Below are positions 1-4,447 of a DNA stretch of 7,498 nt, piece by piece. The notes below the pieces were generated by a model. That model did no database searches. It saw nothing but the letters and a program-made list of their open reading frames with translations, and was not told the DNA's origin. The DNA comes from Candidatus Yanofskybacteria bacterium RIFCSPHIGHO2_01_FULL_39_8b (GTDB lineage Bacteria; Patescibacteriota; Minisyncoccia; 2-02-FULL-40-12; GWA2-44-9). Every line of letters begins with the position of its first letter. The stretch's first letter is position 1. The position numbers were made by a program, and so were the translations under genes. The stretch spans positions 11,384-18,881 of the forward strand of contig MGIZ01000064.1 of assembly GCA_001794015.1 (NCBI GenBank), given 5' to 3'.

Positions 1-260
1 ATTGCGGCGCCGGAGGTTACTGTTTTCCGAAAGATATGAATGCTTTCATTGCTTTCGGAGAAACCCTTGAAAAAGATGCCGTAAAGAAAAAACTTCTGGA
101 CAAGGATCATCTTAAAATTTTACAGGGCGGTATCGCGGTTTTAAAGGCAGTCCGCGATTATAATAAAACTCTCATTGAATCACAGGGATTAACAATGGAA
201 GATGTGGCGAAACACGATAAGGAAATAATCGTACAGAAGAGAAAAAAAATAAGGGGATAA
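1..260 (+). CDS. UDP-glucose/GDP-mannose dehydrogenase family protein, C-terminal fragment
   Basis: The reading frame is open from the left edge (first full codon at 3) and ends with TAA at 258-260. The visible 85 residues begin with GAGGYCFPKD, the active-site loop of nucleotide-sugar dehydrogenases. Its cysteine (codon 21-23) forms the thiohemiacetal intermediate in the two-step NAD-dependent oxidation of UDP-glucose to UDP-glucuronate, or of a related sugar nucleotide. A helical stretch including 'LKAVRDYNKTLIES' fits the end of the family's central domain. The internal ATG at 36 lies inside this conserved block and is not the start. Only about 78 residues follow the cysteine, against roughly 140 or more in classical enzymes, so the C-terminal UDP-binding domain seems to be missing. 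The next gene, a sugar epimerase, supports a role in surface-polysaccharide precursors. The exact substrate cannot be told. Confidence 0.85.
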   Translation, partial: CGAGGYCFPKDMNAFIAFGETLEKDAVKKKLLDKDHLKILQGGIAVLKAVRDYNKTLIESQGLTMEDVAKHDKEIIVQKRKKIRG

Positions 261-273
261 ATCCGAAGATTGT

Positions 274-304
274 TTCGTATTTCGATATTCGAATTTCAAA
301 TTTG
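274..304 (+). repeat. Degenerate heptamer tandem repeat upstream of the epimerase gene
   Basis: Four successive 7-nt units (TTCGTAT, TTCGATA, TTCGAAT, TTCAAAT) plus a partial unit fill most of the 47-bp gap between the dehydrogenase and the epimerase. The array ends 3 nt before the epimerase ATG, where a ribosome binding site would normally lie. A short palindrome, TTCGA-TAT-TCGAA, lies at 281-293. No Shine-Dalgarno sequence is present. Confidence 0.5.
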
Positions 305-307
305 TAA

Positions 308-1192
308 ATGAAACTACTTGTTACCGGCGGGGCTGGATTTATCGGATCAAATTTAGTTGACGAACTGGTGCGTTTAGGCCATCGGATTTTGGTTATTGAT
401 AATTTATCTCTAGGCAAGAAAGAATATTTGAATCCGAAAGCTAGATTTTATAAAAAAGATATTCGGGATTATAAGGCGATAAAACCTATTTTTAAGGGAG
501 TTGATTGCGTTTTTCATCTGGCGGCTCAACCGCGTATTCAGCCCTCGATCATTAATCCAGCCGATTCCTTTGATAATAATGTTTTGGGAACATTTAATGT
601 TTTATTAGCGGCAAAAGAAAACAAAGTTCCAAAGTTAGTTTATTCAGCCTCATCTTCCGCCTATGGCGATCAAAAAACTCTGCCCCTCAAAGAAGAAATG
701 ATTGTCAATGTAAAAAATCCTTATGCTTTATTTAAATACATGGGTGAAGAAATGTGCCATCTTTTTCACGTACTTTATGGTCTGCCGATTGTTTGCTTGA
801 GATATTTTAATGTTTATGGCGAAAGGCAGTCGATTGAGGGCGCCTATTCTACCGTTATTGGAATATTCTTGAAACAAAATAAACAAAGAAAACCGCTTAC
901 TATTGTTGGTGACGGCAATCAAAGAAGAGATTTTACTTATGTAAAAGATGTGGTTCGGGCGAATATAATGGCCATGAAATCAAAGAAGGCGGTAGGCCAT
1001 TTGATCAATATCGGTTCCGGTCAGAATTATTCGGTTAATCAGGTGGCCAAACTGATTGATCCAAATCATGTTTATATTCCTCTTCGCCTTGGCGAGACCC
1101 AAGTTACTTTGGCCGATATTTCAAAAGCCAAGAAACTTCTTGGCTGGGAGCCTTGGGTTATGTTGGAAGATTGGCTGAAAAAAATGATATAA
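308..1192 (+). CDS. NAD-dependent epimerase/dehydratase (extended SDR, GalE/WbpP-like)
   Basis: This is a 294-residue extended short-chain dehydrogenase acting on a nucleotide sugar in the cytoplasm. Seen in order: the Rossmann NAD motif TGGAGFIG (residues 6-13); Asp31 at the end of the second strand for the adenosine ribose; HLAAQ (70-74); SASSSAYG with the catalytic serine region (113-120); the catalytic pair Tyr139 and Lys143 (YALFK); RYFNVYG (165-171); RDFTYV (207-212); INIGSG (233-238); and the closing KKLLGWEP (275-282). The 'ASSSAYGD' and 'YFNVYGERQ' blocks resemble UDP-GlcNAc/UDP-glucose C4-epimerases, but UDP-glucuronate epimerases or decarboxylases share them. With the dehydrogenase just upstream, it could act on UDP-glucose or UDP-glucuronate; specificity is unresolved. 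It is slightly shorter than the usual 310-340 residues, with all core motifs intact. The ATG at 308 opens directly on the first beta strand, and no Shine-Dalgarno sequence precedes it. It is probably cotranscribed with the dehydrogenase. Confidence 0.92.
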   Translation: MKLLVTGGAGFIGSNLVDELVRLGHRILVIDNLSLGKKEYLNPKARFYKKDIRDYKAIKPIFKGVDCVFHLAAQPRIQPSIINPADSFDNNVLGTFNVLLAAKENKVPKLVYSASSSAYGDQKTLPLKEEMIVNVKNPYALFKYMGEEMCHLFHVLYGLPIVCLRYFNVYGERQSIEGAYSTVIGIFLKQNKQRKPLTIVGDGNQRRDFTYVKDVVRANIMAMKSKKAVGHLINIGSGQNYSVNQVAKLIDPNHVYIPLRLGETQVTLADISKAKKLLGWEPWVMLEDWLKKMI

Positions 1193-1206
1193 TTAGTGGT
1201 ATTGTG

Positions 1207-1237
1207 AATCACGAATCACGAATCACGAATCACGAAT
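1207..1237 (+). repeat. Perfect heptamer tandem repeat (AATCACG)x4 plus AAT
   Basis: Four exact copies of AATCACG (1207-1234) and a partial fifth (AAT, 1235-1237) lie between the epimerase stop and the peptidase start, ending 8 nt before the ATG at 1246. If the upstream in-frame ATG at 1153 were used, the array would be translated as the low-complexity string NHESRITNHE, which looks like translated repeat rather than protein. On the other strand the unit reads CGTGATT and, rotated, TTCGTGA. It shares period and TTCG core with the degenerate array at 274-304. Confidence 0.85.
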
Positions 1238-1245
1238 TATATATT

Positions 1246-2958
1246 ATGGGCAAGAAAAGTTATCGCCTAGTTTTTCTGGCGATATTTTTATTTCTAATCC
1301 CTTATTATTTTATCTGGGCCGATACTCTTGGTTTACAACATACTTTTTTTGTAAATCAGAAATTTGATAAATATGAGAGAACCCAGTTATCGGCTACTCT
1401 CAAGCAGATAACCGGAAAATTATATCTTTACGTGGAGGATAATTATTGGAATACTCTGAATTCTTCTTCGCGGGCCATATTAGTGAATAATATGCTTTCC
1501 TTGGCCAATGAGTTTGAAAACAATATTTATTTAAAAGAAGTTCAGCTATGGGGCTCGGAGCCTAATCCAGGAGTTGACGGCGATCCCAAATTAACCATAC
1601 TTTTTGAAGAATTAGTTGAAAATAATGGCGGATATTTTGATACCTCAAACGGCTATTTGCGTCAGCAGGCTGAAAAATCAAATCAAAGAGAAATGGTGGT
1701 GGTAAATGTTGAGACGGTTCTCGGTGATGTGGGTTTGGCAAAAACATTTCTTGCCCATGAGTTTCAGCATCTTATTTCTTTTAATCAAAAAGATTTAACC
1801 CGGAATATTCCCGAAGAAGTTTGGTTAAATGAGTTAAGATCAGAATACTCGGTCAGTCATGTCGGATATAATAATACTTATGCCAAGTCTAATCTTGAAA
1901 GGCGGGTTGCTGAATTTTTGGAAAGTCCGTCGGATAGTTTAACTGAATGGCCGAATAAGACTTTTGATTATGCTATGGTTACTTTGTTTGGGGAATATTT
2001 AGTTGAGCAGTATGGCACGGCTATATTGACCGATACTATCCACAGTTCACTGATCGGCATAGATTCCTTGAATCAGTATTTTCAGTCGAAGGGAGTTTAC
2101 GAAAGATTTGTTGATATTTTTATGAATTGGATGGCGGCGGCGTATTTTAATGATTCTTCTCGAGAGAGCAAGCTGGGTTATCTGCGGTTTGATTTAAAAA
2201 AAATTAAGGTAGCTCCTCAACAGAAAGTATTTTTATCTGAATCTTTTAAAGAATATTCTCTTGCTCAAGCCATAACCGATTGGCAGCCGGTATGGTTTGA
2301 ATTTAACTTGGGTAATCTTGGGGGGAATATTTCAAACAGCATCAGGCTCGATTTGAAGGGTAATTTTAATGAAAAATTCTATGCGTCTTATATGGCTTTC
2401 TTTAATACCGGTTCAGTTCAGCTGGGAAGAATAGAATTTGTCGGTGGCAAGGCTGTGGCTAATATTCTTAATTCTTCTGATGGTTTGAATAGGGTTGTTG
2501 TCATGACGACAAAAGGAACTAAGGTTTCAGATTTTGGGGCTTCTGAACAAGCAGGCCTCTTATCGGTAAGGGCGTCAATCGTTGAGACTAAAAAGGCCGA
2601 GGCAAGTATAATAAAGGACGGCTCTTTAATTCGAAAGAGGGGAGAAAAAGAGATATATGTTATCTGGGGGAAATATAAGAGGTATCTGATGCCGGGAGTA
2701 ATTTCCCTATACGGCCACTTAAATGTGGCCAATGCAATCGAAATTGAACTGGAAGTTTTTAATTCTTACACGACTTCCAACTATATTAAGTATCTGAATG
2801 ACGAGAAGGTGTATGCCGTTTGGCCGGAGGGATCAAAGCATTGGCTGAACATAACTCCTCAACAATGGGATGCTTCCGGCCGTGACTGGGGAGCCATATT
2901 TACAATTAATGATTTAGAGGTAAACTACTATAAGACGGGAGAGGATATAATAAGATAA
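1246..2958 (+). CDS. Secreted M30 (hyicolysin)-like zinc metallopeptidase
   Basis: This is a predicted exported protein of 570 residues. The start at 1246 (MGKKSYR) gives a classic signal peptide or anchor: basic residues 3-7, hydrophobic core about 8-24, possible cleavage after Ala25. The longer frame from 1153 would overlap the epimerase and translate a heptamer repeat, so it was rejected. The catalytic motif is HEFQH (171-175), preceded by 'KTFLA'. WLNE follows at 193-196, where Glu196 is the expected third zinc ligand; this arrangement is like gluzincin peptidases of the M30/hyicolysin type. The C-terminal third has two similar segments, about 457-506 ('DGSLIR...YVIWGKYKRYL') and 513-567 ('YLNDEKVYAVW...KHWLN'), which look like tandem copies of a small beta-rich exported domain of unknown function. 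The substrate is unknown; it probably acts at the cell surface. The stop is one base before hpf, implying cotranscription. No Shine-Dalgarno sequence is evident. The peptidase family call is from motifs only. Confidence 0.8.
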   Translation: MGKKSYRLVFLAIFLFLIPYYFIWADTLGLQHTFFVNQKFDKYERTQLSATLKQITGKLYLYVEDNYWNTLNSSSRAILVNNMLSLANEFENNIYLKEVQLWGSEPNPGVDGDPKLTILFEELVENNGGYFDTSNGYLRQQAEKSNQREMVVVNVETVLGDVGLAKTFLAHEFQHLISFNQKDLTRNIPEEVWLNELRSEYSVSHVGYNNTYAKSNLERRVAEFLESPSDSLTEWPNKTFDYAMVTLFGEYLVEQYGTAILTDTIHSSLIGIDSLNQYFQSKGVYERFVDIFMNWMAAAYFNDSSRESKLGYLRFDLKKIKVAPQQKVFLSESFKEYSLAQAITDWQPVWFEFNLGNLGGNISNSIRLDLKGNFNEKFYASYMAFFNTGSVQLGRIEFVGGKAVANILNSSDGLNRVVVMTTKGTKVSDFGASEQAGLLSVRASIVETKKAEASIIKDGSLIRKRGEKEIYVIWGKYKRYLMPGVISLYGHLNVANAIEIELEVFNSYTTSNYIKYLNDEKVYAVWPEGSKHWLNITPQQWDASGRDWGAIFTINDLEVNYYKTGEDIIR

Positions 2959-2959
2959 T

Positions 2960-3286
2960 ATGAAAATAGAATTATATGGGAGAAATATAAAATTAGATGA
3001 GCCATTGAAGATTTTTGTTGAGGACAAGATCGGCGGATTAGAGAGGTTTGTCGGGCAAGGACCGATTGAGGCCAGGGTCGAGATCGGCTTGCCTTCAAAG
3101 CATCACCGTTCCGGACGGATATATTACGCCGAAGTTAATTTAAAAATAGGGGGCAAGTTGTTGCGGGCAACCTGCCAGCATGAAGATTTACGAAACGCGA
3201 TTGTTGATGTAAGGAATGAGCTCCAGGGAGAAATTAAAAAGTTTAAAGATAAAAAGAGAGACCTTTCGAGACGGATTGATACATAG
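2960..3286 (+). CDS. hpf: Ribosome hibernation promoting factor (HPF/YfiA family, short form)
   Basis: This 108-residue protein has the typical start MKIELYGRNIKLDEPLK, the 'ARVEIGLPSKHHRSGRIYYAEVNLKIGGKLLRA' strand region (residues about 38-70), and the helix 'EDLRNAIVDVRNELQGEIKKFKDKK' (about 75-99). Family members bind the 30S subunit near the decoding centre and tRNA/mRNA channel, keeping ribosomes inactive during slow growth. It lacks the C-terminal dimerisation domain of long-form HPF, so it would resemble the short form that works without self-dimerisation. It starts one base after the peptidase stop, and a weak purine-rich GGGAGAGG (about 2938-2945) lies rather far upstream. It ends immediately before a hairpin terminator. 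hpf is often next to secA in bacteria; here secA lies about 1.2 kb downstream. Confidence 0.93.
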   Translation: MKIELYGRNIKLDEPLKIFVEDKIGGLERFVGQGPIEARVEIGLPSKHHRSGRIYYAEVNLKIGGKLLRATCQHEDLRNAIVDVRNELQGEIKKFKDKKRDLSRRIDT

Positions 3287-3911
3287 AAAAAGAGGTCGTC
3301 GAGACCTCTTTTTGATTCTTATCTTCGCAGTTTTCTTTAAGGGTGGAGAATGTTCTAAGATTTTTACCCCTGAATACTATGGTATTATCGGATTTATTTA
3401 CAACTACTTCTTCTGCTGTAGTTTCGCGACAGGACTCAATGACCTTGACTGGACTGCCAATGAAGTAGTACTTTTTCTCAATCGGAATATATATTAGCTT
3501 ATCTGCGATTATTAATCTATTTTTTGATACTACTTTGACTAAGCCCGACCACTCTATTCGTTCTGGTTGTTCACCCGACTTTTCATAAATCCTCATTTCT
3601 TCTGCTTCAATACTAATTTTATCAGTATGTTCTTTGTCGTTGGGACTAACAATAGCGTAGACGTTGATCATTTTTAGGGGCTGGTTGTCGGGGTAAGCAA
3701 ACGACTTATCAGCCGTGAATTCAATCACCCCATCTTTATCGGTGCGAATGGCCCTGATATTGGTGGTTTCTGTTTGGGCTTCCGGATCAGTTTTTTCAAC
3801 TATAAACTTGATTGATTGTGGCCTGCCCTTGATAGAAAAGAACAGTACGATAACCATCATGACAATAAAAGCGCCAATTATCTTTCTAGCCATTCCGGTT
3901 CTTTTACTCAT
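3243..3911 (-). CDS. lptC: LptC/OstA-like periplasmic protein (possible LPS export component)
   Basis: This 222-residue protein has one N-terminal membrane segment (about 11-26, IIGAFIVMMVIVLFFS) after a basic start, followed by a beta-rich extracytoplasmic domain. 'DGVIEFTADKSFAYPDNQPLKM' (60-81), 'ISIEAEEMRIYE' (99-110), 'ERIEWSGLVKVVSKNRLIIADKLIYIPIEKKYYFIGSPVKVIES' (117-160) and 'NTIVFRGKN' (176-184) follow the alternating strand pattern of LptC and LptA/OstA jellyroll proteins. LptC bridges the LptBFG transporter and LptA in LPS transport. The call rests on pattern, not alignment. The start has a consensus promoter and a G-rich ribosome site. The last ~23 codons are odd: from about residue 200 they run through the terminator hairpin and overlap the last 44 bases of hpf, so the C-terminus (KEVSTTSFSMYQ...) is probably not a conserved part, and a sequencing frameshift near the end is possible. 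No other lpt gene is visible. Confidence 0.65.
   Translation of the reverse strand: MSKRTGMARKIIGAFIVMMVIVLFFSIKGRPQSIKFIVEKTDPEAQTETTNIRAIRTDKDGVIEFTADKSFAYPDNQPLKMINVYAIVSPNDKEHTDKISIEAEEMRIYEKSGEQPERIEWSGLVKVVSKNRLIIADKLIYIPIEKKYYFIGSPVKVIESCRETTAEEVVVNKSDNTIVFRGKNLRTFSTLKENCEDKNQKEVSTTSFSMYQSVSKGLSFYL
3287..3313. terminator. Bidirectional intrinsic terminator between hpf and the lptC-like gene
   Basis: A perfect 11-bp inverted repeat has AAAAAGAGGTC (3287-3297) pairing with GACCTCTTTTT (3303-3313) around a 5-nt loop. The + strand transcript ends in U5 right after the hpf stop, and the - strand transcript also ends in U5, so it can serve both converging genes. For the - strand gene it falls inside the annotated coding sequence. 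Confidence 0.85.
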
Positions 3912-3921
3912 TTTGCGCTAT

Positions 3922-3928
3922 CCCCCCT
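3922..3928 (-). promoter_or_regulatory. Shine-Dalgarno-like site of the lptC-like gene
   Basis: On the minus strand, AGGGGGG lies 10 nt before the ATG at 3911. It is one of very few G-rich ribosome sites in this window and supports this start codon over the Met at residue 7. Confidence 0.5.
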
Positions 3929-3951
3929 AAATACGGTTCCGAGATATATTA

Positions 3952-3980
3952 TTTATAACCTAATTATCATATTTTGTCAA
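3952..3980 (-). promoter_or_regulatory. Sigma-70-type promoter of the lptC-like gene
   Basis: On the minus strand, TTGACA (3975-3980, exact -35 consensus) is followed by a 17-nt spacer and TATAAA (3952-3957, 5 of 6 matches to the -10). Transcription would start near 3945, leaving a leader of about 34 nt with a G-rich ribosome site. The -35 box lies 10 nt from the edge of the large palindrome at 3991. Confidence 0.75.
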
Positions 3981-3990
3981 AGTTTTCGTA

Positions 3991-4189
3991 CCCCTCACAC
4001 TCCATTTTTCGACCTACTTTATTTCTTCGGACAAATGCCTGAATTTACCTCAATTCGGTTAACAAATTTGAGCCTTGTCGCCAAGTCAGACTTGGCTCCC
4101 CTCAAATTTGTTAAATAACCGAATTGAGGTAAATTCCGGCATTATGTTAGCCTCGAAAAAAGACGGTCTGCAAAATGGAGTGTGTGGGG
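3991..4189. repeat. ~199-nt near-perfect palindrome (MITE-like or long hairpin)
   Basis: The outer arms 3991-4010 and 4170-4189 pair at 18 of 20 positions. The inner arms 4037-4072 and 4101-4140 pair at 35 of 36 positions apart from a 4-nt insertion in the right arm. The segment between outer and inner arms pairs only patchily. The apex (4080-4087 with 4089-4096, GCCAAGTC/GACTTGGC) is again an inverted repeat. The whole element folds back on itself and has no reading frame. It lies between the lptC-like promoter and the secA promoter. The size and terminal inverted repeats are like those of miniature inverted-repeat elements, but no clear target-site duplication is visible. It could also be transcribed as a long hairpin RNA. 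Confidence 0.85.
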
Positions 4190-4240
4190 TTCCCTGTACT
4201 CATTGGACAGCAGTAATAGCTGAATTGTAGCCGCCTTCAG

Positions 4241-4373
4241 CTCAAAGACTATACCCTAGGGAGGAAATTGCGGAGGCATTTTGGCTTGGTTCTTCAAAAT
4301 GCCGAGCACTTAGGGTGCGGTCGGCCGCTGGAGCCGGCCGACACCTGGTCCGAGTCTGGGTATAGTCTTTGAG
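4241..4373. repeat. GC-rich structured element closed by a perfect 16-bp inverted repeat
   Basis: CTCAAAGACTATACCC (4241-4256) and its exact complement (4358-4373) enclose about 100 nt with at least two internal hairpins: GGCATTTTG (4275-4283) with CAAAATGCC (4295-4303), and GTCGGCCG (4320-4327) with CGGCCGAC (4335-4342). CCCTAGGG (4254-4261) is itself palindromic. The closing stem plus two arms looks like a multibranch RNA or a folded mobile element. Its right half is much richer in G+C than the flanking DNA, which suggests a foreign origin or a constrained structure. It resembles no tRNA, SRP RNA or RNase P RNA that I can recognise. The linker 4190-4240 back to the 199-nt palindrome holds nothing I can identify beyond a weak CAGC/GCTG pair at 4208-4222. 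Confidence 0.75.
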
Positions 4374-4404
4374 CCTAGAGTATGAGAGGTTACTTTTGTA
4401 GTGA

Positions 4405-4438
4405 TTGACTTTAATAAAACAAGAAACAGTGATAAAAT
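4405..4438 (+). promoter_or_regulatory. Probable secA promoter giving a near-leaderless mRNA
   Basis: An extended -10 element, TGA followed by TAAAAT (4430-4438), ends 9 nt before the secA ATG and would place the transcript start at about 4445-4447. A TTGACT at 4405-4410 resembles a -35 box but is 22 nt from this -10, which is too far for ideal spacing. No Shine-Dalgarno sequence precedes the start codon, consistent with a leaderless transcript. Confidence 0.4.
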
Positions 4439-4447
4439 AACAAAACC

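Noticed and set aside
1126..1145. Perfect 9-bp inverted repeat near the epimerase 3' end
   Set aside because: It encodes the conserved family ending SKAKKLLGW, so the pairing is probably a by-product of codon choice; no U-tract follows.
1153..1245. Longer N-terminus of the peptidase, starting at ATG 1153
   Set aside because: It would overlap the epimerase by 40 bases, translate the heptamer repeat, and bury a clear signal peptide that begins at 1246.
2418..2732. 104-codon minus-strand frame inside the peptidase gene
   Set aside because: It is fully antisense to a gene with clear motifs and has no independent support.
3216..3497. 93-codon + strand frame over the hpf end and terminator
   Set aside because: It overlaps hpf in another frame, includes the terminator, and lies antisense to the better-supported lptC-like gene.
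3715..4118. Two + strand frames of 71 and 100 codons
   Set aside because: They are antisense to the lptC-like gene and its promoter or run into the 199-nt palindrome, and show no family resemblance.
3991..4373. CRISPR array
   Set aside because: The repeats are inverted, not regularly spaced direct repeats, and no cas gene is nearby.
4190..4380. Possible tRNA, SRP RNA or RNase P RNA
   Set aside because: No T-loop, no SRP tetraloop motif and no RNase P conserved core could be found; a GAGGAAA-like string alone is not enough.
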